Origin: Peribacillus sp. FSL E2-0218
GTDB lineage: Bacteria > Bacillota > Bacilli > Bacillales > DSM-1321
NCBI RefSeq assembly: GCF_037992945.1
Contig: NZ_CP150304.1
Location: 2,111,501-2,175,500 of the forward strand
Direction of reading: 5' to 3'
DNA: 64,000 nucleotides
Within the stretch, counting starts at the first letter, position 1. The number at the start of each line of letters is the position of its first letter. This document shows, one piece after another, positions 1 through 7,352 of this stretch. The position numbers and the translations under genes are program-made. The notes under the pieces were generated by a model. The model was given only the letters and a program-made list of their open reading frames with translations. It did no database searches and was not told the DNA's origin.

Positions 1-1
1 T

Positions 2-277
2 GAAGTGAATGATTTAGTGAAAGGGAACAAGCCAGTTCATGTCATTGATGTGCGTGAAGTGGATGAAGTGAAGGGCGGGAAGATTCCCGATGCCATGAAC
101 ATCCCATTGGCTTTAGTGGAATGTACCATGCAGGACCTGGATAAATCAAAAGAGTACATCTTAGTCTGCCGTTCGGGGGGCAGAAGTTCAAGGGCTGCAC
201 AGTTACTAGAGCAGCATGGATATAAAGTGATGAACATGGTGGGGGGCATGAATGAATGGAAGGGTGCAACAGAATGA
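2..277 (+). CDS. Rhodanese-domain sulfurtransferase (5' end outside window)
   Basis: Single rhodanese domain. It carries the substrate-site sequence VIDVREVDEVKGGKIP and the catalytic loop CRSGGRSSRA, whose Cys (about residue 55 from the GTG at 5) would carry a persulfide. The reading frame is open to the left edge and the GTG at 5 has no visible ribosome site, so the true start probably lies upstream; single-domain rhodaneses are usually about 95-105 residues. It is the first visible gene of a co-directional sulfur-transfer cluster. Its likely role is to move sulfane sulfur between low-molecular-weight persulfides and the TusA-type carriers downstream. The fold assignment is secure; the exact donor and acceptor are inferred. 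Confidence 0.85.
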   Translation, partial: EVNDLVKGNKPVHVIDVREVDEVKGGKIPDAMNIPLALVECTMQDLDKSKEYILVCRSGGRSSRAAQLLEQHGYKVMNMVGGMNEWKGATE

Positions 278-293
278 CTTTTTGACCTTTTAT

Positions 294-309
294 ATACCCC
301 GCCCCCTAT
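294..309. promoter_or_regulatory. Possible CsoR/CstR-type operator half-motif
   Basis: ATACCCCGCCCCCTAT lies between the first rhodanese gene and the TusA-rhodanese gene. The ATACC start and C-tract resemble the pseudo-palindromic G/C-tract operators of CsoR-family repressors (CstR in persulfide operons). It is imperfect, and the regulator gene is not in the window. Confidence 0.3.
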
Positions 310-328
310 TAATTGAACAAGGAGGAAA

Positions 329-904
329 ATGATGATTACAACGAATTCCGTACTGGATGCAAAAGGATTGGCCTGTCCCATGCCCATCGTCAAAACGAAA
401 AAAGCGATGAACAATCTGGAAGCTGGAGAAGTGCTTGAGGTTCAAGCGACTGATAAAGGATCAACTGCCGATTTGAAGGCCTGGGCGGAAAGTTTAGGTC
501 ATCAATATTTGGGAACGGTGGAAGATGGAGTGGTTATGAAGCATTATCTTCGCAAAGCTAGTGCTGAAGATCAACAAGAAAGAATCCATGAAAAGATCAT
601 TACAAATGAAATGCTCCTGGAAAAAATCGAAGCAAAGGAAAACACGATCATCCTCGATGTAAGAGAAAGGGCAGAGTATGCTTTCAATCATATTCCAACG
701 GCTATATCCTTTCCAATCGGTGATTTGGAACACCGTTTGGAGGAGCTGGATAAAGGATCTGAGCTTTTTGTCATTTGCCGTACGGGCAGCCGAAGTGACC
801 TTGCTGCACAAAAACTAACGGCAGCTGGATTTAAGGAAGTCATCAATGTTTTACCTGGCATGAGCCAATGGAACGGTCCTTCACAAACATCAATCAAAAA
901 ATAA
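329..904 (+). CDS. TusA-rhodanese fusion sulfurtransferase
   Basis: A two-domain protein of 191 residues. Residues about 7-75 form a TusA/SirA domain with the sulfur-accepting Cys16 in the GLACPMP motif. Residues about 88-185 form a rhodanese domain with catalytic Cys150 in CRTGSRS. A strong AAGGAGG precedes the ATG. Fusing carrier and transferase suggests direct Cys-to-Cys persulfide relay inside one polypeptide. Comparable fusions occur in persulfide-detoxification (cst-like) operons of Firmicutes. It sits between a free rhodanese and the rhodanese-dioxygenase fusion, supporting a role in sulfane-sulfur trafficking. The relay direction is inferred. Confidence 0.88.
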   Translation: MMITTNSVLDAKGLACPMPIVKTKKAMNNLEAGEVLEVQATDKGSTADLKAWAESLGHQYLGTVEDGVVMKHYLRKASAEDQQERIHEKIITNEMLLEKIEAKENTIILDVRERAEYAFNHIPTAISFPIGDLEHRLEELDKGSELFVICRTGSRSDLAAQKLTAAGFKEVINVLPGMSQWNGPSQTSIKK

Positions 905-1020
905 TCGAACATTTAGTTGTGGAACGGCCTTCTTCTTTATGATCGAGTGCAATTGTTTCAATCGTTTTCATGGGGATTTCGCCCCGGACGCTAATGGAGG
1001 GAAAAAATTTAATGATTAAT

Positions 1021-1036
1021 ATACTATAGGGGGTAT
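1021..1036. promoter_or_regulatory. Candidate CstR/CsoR operator over the ribosome site
   Basis: ATACTATAGGGGGTAT has inverted ATAC/GTAT ends around a G-tract, the pattern expected for CsoR-family operators. It lies only 4 bases before the start codon at 1041, and its G-tract also serves as the ribosome-binding sequence. About 130 noncoding bases separate it from the previous gene, so a second, sulfide/persulfide-controlled promoter here is plausible. Confidence 0.45.
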
Positions 1037-1040
1037 AAGG

Positions 1041-2168
1041 ATGATCTATAAATCGATGACTGCAGCGGAGGTTGCAAGGAAAGTTATCAATGAAGATGAA
1101 TTATTCATTTTGGATGTTCGAAATGAAACGGACTATATCAATTGGAAAATTGAAGGGGAATGGTTTGAAATCCTTAATATTCCATACTTTGATTTGTTGG
1201 ATGGTGTGGAAAAAATCATCGAACGGATTCCGGAAAATAAAGACATTCTGGTGGTTTGCGCAAAAGAAGGCTCATCAATGATGGTGGCTGAAATGCTGGC
1301 TGAAGCTGGACTTCATGTTGCTTATTTAAAGGGGGGCATGAAAGCGTGGAGTGAGCACTTGGAACGGGTGAAGATCGGAACATTGACTGATGGCGGAGAA
1401 ATTTATCAATTTGTCCGTCACGGCAAAGGGTGTTTATCTTATATGGTCGTATCCAATGGCGAAGCTGCCGTGATTGATTCCACAAGAATGATCGATGTTT
1501 ACCTCGATTTTGCCGAAAGCATAGGTGCAAAAATCACGCATGTGTTGGATACACATCTACATGCTGACCATATTTCAGGAGGCCGAAATATAGCAAAAAA
1601 GACTAATGCAACTTACTGGCTGCCAACAAAAGATGCAACGGAAGTAACGTTTGATTACCAGCCATTGGAAAGCGGAAAGGTGATTAGAATCGGTCATACG
1701 GCGATCGATATCCAAGCCGTATATTCGCCAGGCCACACGGTAGGCTCGACATCATTCGTCATCGATGAAAAATACCTGCTTTCTGGAGACATCTTATTCA
1801 TTGACTCCATCGGCAGACCGGACTTAGCAGGCTTGGCCGAGGATTGGGTAGGCGATTTGAGAGAAACCCTATATACACGTTATCGAGAACTATCAGAAGA
1901 GTTACTGGTATTACCTTCACATTTCATGATTCATGAAGAATTGAATCATGACGGTAGTGTCGCCAAAAAGCTAGGCTATTTATTTGCTGAGAATCATGGA
2001 TTGAACATGGCAGATGAGTCAGAGTTCAGAGCATTGTTAACGGGGAATTTACCGCCTCAGCCAAATGCTTATCAAGAAATTCGTGAAACCAATATGGGGA
2101 AAATCCAACCGAATGATGAAAAACAGCGCGAAATGGAAATCGGACCCAATCGGTGTGCCGTTCGTTAA
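1041..2168 (+). CDS. Rhodanese-persulfide dioxygenase fusion (metallo-beta-lactamase fold)
   Basis: A 375-residue fusion. The N-terminal rhodanese domain (about 1-108) has Cys73 in VVCAKEGSS. The remainder is an ETHE1/CstB-type metallo-beta-lactamase domain with metal ligands in THLHADH (His172, His174, Asp176, His177), His232 in SPGHT, Asp250 in SGDILF and His294 in LPSHF. The family oxidises glutathione, CoA or bacillithiol persulfides to sulfite using Fe(II) and O2. Domain order is rhodanese first, unlike CstB, where the dioxygenase domain leads. Sulfite made here could feed the TauE-like exporter two genes downstream. The family call is firm; the thiol substrate is not visible from sequence. 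Confidence 0.88.
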   Translation: MIYKSMTAAEVARKVINEDELFILDVRNETDYINWKIEGEWFEILNIPYFDLLDGVEKIIERIPENKDILVVCAKEGSSMMVAEMLAEAGLHVAYLKGGMKAWSEHLERVKIGTLTDGGEIYQFVRHGKGCLSYMVVSNGEAAVIDSTRMIDVYLDFAESIGAKITHVLDTHLHADHISGGRNIAKKTNATYWLPTKDATEVTFDYQPLESGKVIRIGHTAIDIQAVYSPGHTVGSTSFVIDEKYLLSGDILFIDSIGRPDLAGLAEDWVGDLRETLYTRYRELSEELLVLPSHFMIHEELNHDGSVAKKLGYLFAENHGLNMADESEFRALLTGNLPPQPNAYQEIRETNMGKIQPNDEKQREMEIGPNRCAVR

Positions 2169-2202
2169 GTATAAATGAAACCCGAATAAGGAGAGATATG
2201 GG

Positions 2203-2430
2203 ATGAATTCAGATAAAGTATTGGATGCTACAGGGCTTGCTTGCCCAATGCCGATCATCAAAACGAAAAAAGCGATGAATGAAATGCTGCCGGGGCAAGT
2301 GCTGGAAATACATGTAACCGATAAAGGTGCTAAAGCCGACTTGGCGGCTTGGTCAAAATCAAGCGGTCATGATCTAATCGACACAGCGATGGATCATGAG
2401 ATCCTTAAATTTTGGATCAGAAAAGGCTAA
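2203..2430 (+). CDS. TusA-family sulfur carrier protein
   Basis: A stand-alone 75-residue TusA/SirA-fold protein with the sulfur-binding Cys14 in GLACPMP. It is strikingly similar to the TusA domain of the fusion at 329 (shared LACPMPI.KTKKAMN and the following TDKG segment), so one probably arose by duplication of the other. AAGGAGAGA lies 9 bases before the ATG. It follows the persulfide dioxygenase by 34 bases and is followed by a strong terminator. It likely carries persulfide sulfur for this operon and is not expected to be the tRNA-thiolation TusA. Confidence 0.85.
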   Translation: MNSDKVLDATGLACPMPIIKTKKAMNEMLPGQVLEIHVTDKGAKADLAAWSKSSGHDLIDTAMDHEILKFWIRKG

Positions 2431-2437
2431 AGAAGTG

Positions 2438-2466
2438 AAGGGAACCTTTTAGGTTCCCTTATTTTT
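2438..2466 (+). terminator. Intrinsic terminator after tusA-like gene
   Basis: A perfect 9-bp stem (AAGGGAACC with GGTTCCCTT), 5-base loop and T-rich tail. It lies inside the operon, between the TusA-like gene and the TauE exporter, so it may lower rather than stop downstream transcription. Confidence 0.8.
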
Positions 2467-2482
2467 AAGGGAGGCAAGTAAT

Positions 2483-3262
2483 ATGGATATCACTTTTATC
2501 ATGACCATCTTCCTGATTGGATTCATAGGTTCATACATTTCCGGAATGCTCGGTATAGGCGGTGCGATCATTAATTACCCATTGCTTCTATTCGTTCCTC
2601 CCATTTTCGGTTTAGCGGCATTTAGTGCACATGATGTAACAGGTATAAGTGCGGTGCAAGTTTTGTTTGCTTCCATCGGAGGGGTCTGGAGCTATCGGAA
2701 AAGCGGACATGTAAATAAAACGCTCATTCTTTATATGGGAATCAGCGTGTTGATCGGAAGCATGCTCGGAAGTTTCGGATCACGAGAGATGTCGGAAAAC
2801 GGAGTGAATTTTGTCTACGGTGTTTTGGCGTTGATCGCTGCTTTTATGATGTTCATTCCGAGAAAAAGAATGGATCAAGTTACTAAGGAACAAGTGAGCT
2901 TTAACAAATGGCTGGCGGCCATCCTGGCTCTACTCGTTGGTTTGGGGGCAGGAATAGTCGGGGCAGGAGGCGGTTTTCTATTAGTCCCGATCATGCTTAT
3001 CGTGTTAAGGATCCCGACCAGGGTCACGATCGCGTCTTCACTGGCCATCACGCTCATTTCATCAATCGGTGCGACGGCAGGGAAAATCACGACTGGGCAA
3101 GTTGATTTTTATCCTGCACTGATCATCGTTGCAGCTAGTTTGATAGCCGCTCCAATCGGGGCGATGGTCGGCAAAAAAATGAATGTAAAAGTCCTGCAAG
3201 TCCTATTGGCCCTCTTGATTTTGGCTACAGCTGTGAAAACCTGGCTGGGAATCATGACTTGA
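2483..3262 (+). CDS. TauE/SafE-family sulfite/sulfonate exporter
   Basis: A 259-residue polytopic membrane protein of the TauE/SafE family. It shows the family's two-fold repeated pattern of glycine-rich helices (LGIGGAIINYPLLL near the N-terminus and GAGGGFLLVPIML at about 160-173). About eight hydrophobic segments are visible. AAGGGAGG precedes the ATG by a good distance. Members of the family export sulfite, sulfoacetate or thiosulfate-type anions. Its place after the persulfide dioxygenase suggests it expels sulfite made by that enzyme, as proposed for TauE in cst operons. The transported ion is inferred from context. Confidence 0.82.
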   Translation: MDITFIMTIFLIGFIGSYISGMLGIGGAIINYPLLLFVPPIFGLAAFSAHDVTGISAVQVLFASIGGVWSYRKSGHVNKTLILYMGISVLIGSMLGSFGSREMSENGVNFVYGVLALIAAFMMFIPRKRMDQVTKEQVSFNKWLAAILALLVGLGAGIVGAGGGFLLVPIMLIVLRIPTRVTIASSLAITLISSIGATAGKITTGQVDFYPALIIVAASLIAAPIGAMVGKKMNVKVLQVLLALLILATAVKTWLGIMT

Positions 3263-3402
3263 GATGATTTGGGGATATGCAGGTGTCGAAAAAATGACCC
3301 TTTAGAAAGCATGGGGGAAAATCTTCAACATCTGCATTCAATGTTGAACAAACCAGGAAGACTGGAGACACTCCCATTAACATGAAGTTTGTCTCCAATC
3401 TG

Positions 3403-3433
3403 AAAACCCCGTTCTCGTAAAACGGGGTTTTTT
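3403..3433. terminator. Bidirectional terminator between convergent genes
   Basis: An 11-bp stem (AAAACCCCGTT with AACGGGGTTTT) flanked by A- and T-tracts. It can serve both the TauE gene (+) and the XRE-cupin gene (-). Confidence 0.8.
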
Positions 3434-3986
3434 AGTTTGGATAATATAAAATCATGCTTAACCGGGTCAGCGTTCCGCCGGTATTCAGGTAAGCATGGGG
3501 CTTGTCTGCCTTGAATCTGATGGAGTCGCCATCTTTTAAGATGTATTCATGATCATTTAGGCGGACAGTCAGCTCGCCTCCAAAAATAGTCAGAAATTCT
3601 TCCGTTCCTTCTTGATGTGGATCGGCACGATGAAGTCCACCTGCTTCGATCTCAATCGAATAAACCTCAAAACGTTTATCAGCTTCGAAGGGAAAGTGAG
3701 GATAAACTAGATATTTGCCGTTGTCTTCAGTTAATGTTCGAATATCACTTTTAAGAACAACCGTTGTATCTGGCCGGGGATGATCGATTAGCGAAGAAAA
3801 GGAAATCTTTAAACCATTGGCAATTTTCCAGATCGTTGTGATCGTGGGACTCGATTCCCCTCGTTCAATTTGGCCTATCATTGTTTTGCTTACACCAGTC
3901 AGCTCTGCAACCTTTTCGAGGCTTAACTTTTTATTTTCTCTGAAGGCTTTTAAGTTTTTCGCAAGTATAAGATTTATTTCCTCCAT
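3432..3986 (-). CDS. XRE-cupin transcriptional regulator
   Basis: A 184-residue protein with an N-terminal helix-turn-helix (about 8-62; LEKVAELTGVSKTMIGQIER) and a C-terminal small cupin domain (about 105-180; HQEGTEEFLTIFGGELTV). This architecture is common in regulators of amino-acid, polyamine or antibiotic-export genes, where the cupin probably senses a small ligand. AAGGAG precedes the ATG. It is divergent from the LysE-type exporter at 4097, which is the obvious target along with itself. The ligand is unknown. Confidence 0.88.
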   Translation of the reverse strand: MEEINLILAKNLKAFRENKKLSLEKVAELTGVSKTMIGQIERGESSPTITTIWKIANGLKISFSSLIDHPRPDTTVVLKSDIRTLTEDNGKYLVYPHFPFEADKRFEVYSIEIEAGGLHRADPHQEGTEEFLTIFGGELTVRLNDHEYILKDGDSIRFKADKPHAYLNTGGTLTRLSMILYYPN

Positions 3987-4004
3987 AAGTGCACTCCTTT
4001 ATAT

Positions 4005-4025
4005 ACAATATAACGATCGTATTGT
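4005..4025. promoter_or_regulatory. Candidate operator of the divergent XRE-cupin/lysE pair
   Basis: A near-palindrome with outer arms ACAATA and TATTGT around a CGATCG centre. A related CGTTATATCG sequence follows at about 4042-4051. It is in the 110-base divergent intergenic region, so it is the likely binding site for the XRE-cupin regulator. Confidence 0.45.
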
Positions 4026-4096
4026 ACAATAAAAAGTAAGTCGTTATATCGTTCTTTTTAAACATTATAACATACATCTCTAAGGGAGGCGCACCC

Positions 4097-4681
4097 ATGC
4101 CATTAGTAACATTTTTACTTTATGTTTTTGTCACCAGCTTCACCCCAGGCCCCAACAATATCATGGCGATGTTATTCGCTAACAAATACGGTTTTAAGCG
4201 GACGCTGAAATTCTGTTTAGGCGTAGGAGCAGGTTTCTTTGTGATCATGTTATTGTCGAGTTATTTTAATCTGCTGCTGAAAAATTTCATTCCAAAAATC
4301 GAATTTATCATGACAGTCCTTGCTGCCATCTATATGCTGTATCTGGCCACGAAAATAATCAAAAGTAAAAACAAAAGCGAGGATGAAGATGGAGATAAAA
4401 ATAACCGTTTTCTGTCAGGCATGCTGCTGCAGTTCATCAATCCAAAAGGTATCTTGTATGGCATAACGGCCGTTTCAACTTTTATCATTCCCTATCATAC
4501 TTCCAATGCCAGTCTGCTATTTTTCTCCTTATTTCTTGCATTTATCGGTTTCCTGAGTACGATGAGCTGGAGCGTGTTCGGTTCACTATTTCAAAAGTTC
4601 CTCACAAAATATAGCAGTCAGTTCAATATCGTCATGGCCTTGTTATTGGTGTATAGTGCCATATCCATTCTTGTAGGATAG
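4097..4681 (+). CDS. LysE/RhtB-family amino-acid exporter
   Basis: A 194-residue membrane protein with about six transmembrane segments. It has the family signature near the N-terminus (TSFTPGPNNIMAM) and the conserved internal FINPKGILYGI segment. GGAGGCG precedes the ATG. LysE-type carriers export amino acids or related metabolites by proton exchange. The divergent XRE-cupin regulator probably controls it in response to the exported compound. The charged linker KSKNKSEDEDGDKNN (about 95-109) separates the two membrane halves. Substrate unknown. Confidence 0.86.
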   Translation: MPLVTFLLYVFVTSFTPGPNNIMAMLFANKYGFKRTLKFCLGVGAGFFVIMLLSSYFNLLLKNFIPKIEFIMTVLAAIYMLYLATKIIKSKNKSEDEDGDKNNRFLSGMLLQFINPKGILYGITAVSTFIIPYHTSNASLLFFSLFLAFIGFLSTMSWSVFGSLFQKFLTKYSSQFNIVMALLLVYSAISILVG

Positions 4682-4716
4682 AACACCTTATCTAATATAA
4701 GGAAGAAATACGTAGT

Positions 4717-4756
4717 AAAGAAGCCTATTATACATATAAAAGGCTTCTTTTTGCTT
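4717..4756. terminator. Bidirectional terminator
   Basis: A 10-bp stem AAAGAAGCCT / AGGCTTCTTT with a 14-base loop and T-tract. It lies between the exporter gene (+) and the membrane-protein gene (-). Confidence 0.75.
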
Positions 4757-4765
4757 CGTTCTCTG

Positions 4766-5440
4766 TTAACCTCGCCACGAGGGCTTGTAATTTTGAGGGG
4801 TTAATTTATAGTGTGTAAGCCACAATAAACATATAAAAATCAACTCAAATGCATTCGTGAGTGCCGAACTCGGTAAGGGGATAGGGATGGCGCTGCCGCC
4901 TACCATGATCAAGACCCCTAAAAGCATCCAAATCCAACGAGTTCTCAGGAAGATGTTGATGCTTATCACCAATAGTACAAGGGTTACTACAAGCACCATG
5001 AAAGGCGGACCAGAAGATCCCTCGCTAACATATCTTAAAACGCCATACTCGCGGACAGGTATAAAGGTTTTATGCATATTTTCAATACATTCATAGATGA
5101 TGAGTCCTGCCGTAAGACAAAGGAAAAAATAGAAAACGGCAATTTTCTTTGTAAAAGGAATATCGATTCTTTTTGCCATTCCCCAACCAAACAGAATCAA
5201 TGTCGGTGTGATAAATCCGTGAATCCAGAAACGGGAGATATTGAGCATCTCAAGCAAAGGTCCATCATTAATGAATTTCCCGGAAGCGATGATGATATTG
5301 TCCACAAAGAGTGCGAGCGTAACGAAGAGGAGAGAGCTTGAAAGGGAAGAAGGGCTATCATGCCGTCGCATGAGGGTAATGCCCATTAGAAAAAGAATGA
5401 TGTAAATGAGTGAAAAACAAAAATACAGAATGGTATCCAA
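4766..5440 (-). CDS. Uncharacterised seven-helix membrane protein
   Basis: 224 residues with about seven hydrophobic segments and short loops. The start is TTG, preceded by AAAGGGG. I do not recognise catalytic motifs. Small conserved-looking patches include FWIHGFITPTLILFGWG and NAFELIFICLLW. It may be one of the uncharacterised Bacillus seven-helix proteins sometimes loosely labelled phospholipid phosphatase, but no phosphatase signature is visible. It is a single-gene unit with a terminator downstream. Function unknown. Confidence 0.7.
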   Translation of the reverse strand: MDTILYFCFSLIYIILFLMGITLMRRHDSPSSLSSSLLFVTLALFVDNIIIASGKFINDGPLLEMLNISRFWIHGFITPTLILFGWGMAKRIDIPFTKKIAVFYFFLCLTAGLIIYECIENMHKTFIPVREYGVLRYVSEGSSGPPFMVLVVTLVLLVISINIFLRTRWIWMLLGVLIMVGGSAIPIPLPSSALTNAFELIFICLLWLTHYKLTPQNYKPSWRG

Positions 5441-5586
5441 ATATATGTCCCCTTTACTGGTTTAGGTTCATTTCTTTCATTATAACGAAATCCGCTGTCA
5501 GGAAAAAGGAAAATACCCTGTCTTAAAAATGAACGTAACGAGCAATAATAGAACAGGAAGGGGGGAAGGGGGATGTCCGTCATCCA

Positions 5587-5625
5587 TAAAAAAACTGATG
5601 ATCCAGCGTGTGCTGGTTCATCAGT
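5587..5625 (-). terminator. Terminator of the marR-nitroreductase-monooxygenase operon
   Basis: A 14-bp stem with one mismatch (ACTGATGATCCAGC with GCTGGTTCATCAGT) and a 4-base loop, followed on the minus strand by seven Ts. It lies 48 bases past the monooxygenase stop codon. Confidence 0.8.
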
Positions 5626-5672
5626 CTTTGTATTAACGTGATATCAGGAAAAGCAGGCCATTCGTTTTGGGA

Positions 5673-5966
5673 TTATTTCAAAGGCTGCCCTTCAAAAGCT
5701 TTAACATCCAAAGGAGCGGTGAGGAATTCTTTAGCTTTCCCGACAAATGAAGTGAAGTGCTCACTTGAGTTATGGCTAGCAACAGCTTGCTTATCTTCCC
5801 AAATCTCAACCATTGTAAATTGATTGTCGTTCTCTGTGTCTTTGTGAAGGTTGTAAGAAACATTACCGCTTTCCGCTCTAGATGATTCGATAAGCGGTTG
5901 AATCTCAGCTAGAAATGCATCTTGTTTGGCTGGGTTGATATTGAATACGGCATGAATGATAATCAT
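5673..5966 (-). CDS. Putative quinol monooxygenase (ABM domain, YgiN-like)
   Basis: A 97-residue dimeric alpha/beta-barrel protein of the antibiotic biosynthesis monooxygenase family. Typical features are the N-terminal IIIHAVFNINP strand, the SYNLHKDTENDNQFTMVEIWEDKQAVASHNSSEHF core and a C-terminal strand. Family members oxidise quinols or remove reactive quinone-like compounds without a cofactor. GAGAGGATG precedes the ATG. It is the last gene of a marR-nitroreductase-monooxygenase operon (48 bases after the nitroreductase), which fits defence against electrophiles or quinones. Confidence 0.8.
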   Translation of the reverse strand: MIIIHAVFNINPAKQDAFLAEIQPLIESSRAESGNVSYNLHKDTENDNQFTMVEIWEDKQAVASHNSSEHFTSFVGKAKEFLTAPLDVKAFEGQPLK

Positions 5967-6014
5967 GTAAGTTCATCCTCTCTTTTTTCAAGCATCTTAA
6001 AAAAGTTCAATCCA

Positions 6015-6653
6015 TTACTTCCACTGAGCGACTTTATCAATTGGAAGGCGAACGGATGCGTGCCCGCCATCAGCTGCTTTCCCAATGGAGATAAGCATGA
6101 CTGGTACATAGCGTTCTTTGTCCATTCCAAAGGCTTCTGCAATTTTGTCTTTTTCATAGCCGCCAATCGGATTCGTATCATATCCAAAGGCTCTTGCCGC
6201 TAGCATTAGTTGCATGGACACCAGACCGCCATCAACCAATACGACTTCTTTCATTTCTTCAGTCGAGATTCTTTCGTAATATCCAGCAAACGAGGTCAGG
6301 ATATTTTCTTTTACTTCCATAGGCATATGTCCCATTTCGACAGCTTTTCCGTAGATTTCCTCGGCGTTTTCAAAATTGTTCAGATCACCAAAAACAGCGA
6401 TTACAGCTGAAGATGTTTCGACCTGAGTTTGGTTAAAGCGGGCAAGGGGGGCAAGTGTCGCTTTCCCCTCAGGGCTGTCTATGACCAAGAAGCGCCATGG
6501 TTGCATATTTACTGAAGAAGGGGCAAGTGTAGCTAATGTCAGGATTTCCTCCATTTCAGCGCGGGTTATTTTGACAGTCGTGTCATATTTTTTTATCGAG
6601 CGGCGACCTGTTAGTATTTCATTGAAGTCATTTGTAATTTGTGCAGTAGTCAT
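6015..6653 (-). CDS. NAD(P)H-dependent FMN nitroreductase family protein
   Basis: 212 residues with the nitroreductase FMN-binding start (ILTGRRSIKKYD), the APSSVNMQPWRFLVI segment and the C-terminal GYDTNPIGGYEKDKIAEAFG and VMLISIG motifs. Such enzymes reduce quinones, nitro compounds or azo dyes. A good AAAGGAG site precedes the start. It lies 45 bases after the marR gene in the same direction. The arrangement resembles the B. subtilis MarR-controlled quinone-response nitroreductases (MhqN-type), but the substrate is not determined. Confidence 0.85.
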   Translation of the reverse strand: MTTAQITNDFNEILTGRRSIKKYDTTVKITRAEMEEILTLATLAPSSVNMQPWRFLVIDSPEGKATLAPLARFNQTQVETSSAVIAVFGDLNNFENAEEIYGKAVEMGHMPMEVKENILTSFAGYYERISTEEMKEVVLVDGGLVSMQLMLAARAFGYDTNPIGGYEKDKIAEAFGMDKERYVPVMLISIGKAADGGHASVRLPIDKVAQWK

Positions 6654-6698
6654 TGATGAAAATCTCCTTTTATCCGTTTTTTTGTAAGGAAGCAGGCA

Positions 6699-7130
6699 TC
6701 ATACTTCACTTATATTATTTTGAATCCGTATGAGCATTTCCGTTAACTCTTTACGTTCCGTTTCATTGAAATCTTTAAGCATTAACGTGACGAAACGAGC
6801 CTTTTCAGCCTGGGAAGCAATGATTTGTTGACGACCGGGATCTGAAAGGGAAACGAGCGTGAATCGATTATCATCCGGATCTTTACGCCTTGTGATCATC
6901 CCAGTCGCTTCAAGTTGTTTTAAATGCCGGGTAATCGCAGCACCGTCAATTTTGACCTCTTTTTGAAGAGCTGTTTGACTCATTTCATTCACTTGATAAA
7001 GCTGATATAAAATATCATGTCTTGATTGACTGATACCCATACAACTCTCGAATTTTGAACTTATCTGCTTGTTAAGGCAGTTCATCTTATATAAAATAAG
7101 CGATTCATTGGAACATGAAGAATTCGTCAA
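6699..7130 (-). CDS. MarR-family transcriptional regulator
   Basis: Winged helix-turn-helix protein of 143 residues (SQTALQKEVKIDGAAITRHLKQLEA as recognition region; ITRRKDPDDNRF as wing). I place the start at the TTG at 7130 because AAGAGGA lies 6 bases before it; the frame stays open further upstream into the promoter, which should not be coding. N-terminal Cys residues (SSCSNES, KMNC, FESC) could be redox sensors, as in MarR-type quinone/peroxide switches. First gene of the operon with the nitroreductase and monooxygenase, and probably their repressor. Confidence 0.85.
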   Translation of the reverse strand: MTNSSCSNESLILYKMNCLNKQISSKFESCMGISQSRHDILYQLYQVNEMSQTALQKEVKIDGAAITRHLKQLEATGMITRRKDPDDNRFTLVSLSDPGRQQIIASQAEKARFVTLMLKDFNETERKELTEMLIRIQNNISEV

Positions 7131-7164
7131 TAAACATCCTCTTTTCTTAATTGATAGGTCAATG

Positions 7165-7208
7165 ATTGATGCATCAATTAATATACTATAACCCAAAAAA
7201 TAAAGCAA
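7165..7208 (-). promoter_or_regulatory. marR promoter with palindromic operator
   Basis: On the minus strand TTGCTT (7208-7203) and TATATT (7185-7180) are spaced by 17 bases. Immediately downstream is the perfect 14-bp palindrome ATTGATGCATCAAT (7165-7178). An operator at the transcription start fits autorepression by the MarR protein. Confidence 0.6.
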
Positions 7209-7285
7209 GTACTTATGTTGTAACTATTTTTGCCTACCATTGTACCTTCTTATGTATTTATCTGAAAAAGCCATGAACAGAGACC

Positions 7286-7320
7286 AAAAGGGATTCTGCT
7301 TTAAAAGCAAAATCCCTTTT
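7286..7320. terminator. Terminator-like hairpin after the chemoreceptor gene
   Basis: A 17-bp stem with one mismatch (AAAAGGGATT.TGCTTT against AAAGCA.AATCCCTTTT) and a one-base loop. It lies 33 bases beyond the stop of the minus-strand chemoreceptor gene. Confidence 0.7.
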
Positions 7321-7352
7321 CCAATGCCATAGGAGCATGGCGGATCAATAGG

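Noticed and set aside
5072..5341. Plus-strand frame of 89 codons inside the membrane-protein gene
   Set aside because: It is the antisense of a seven-helix protein with a good start and terminator; hydrophilic shadow frame.
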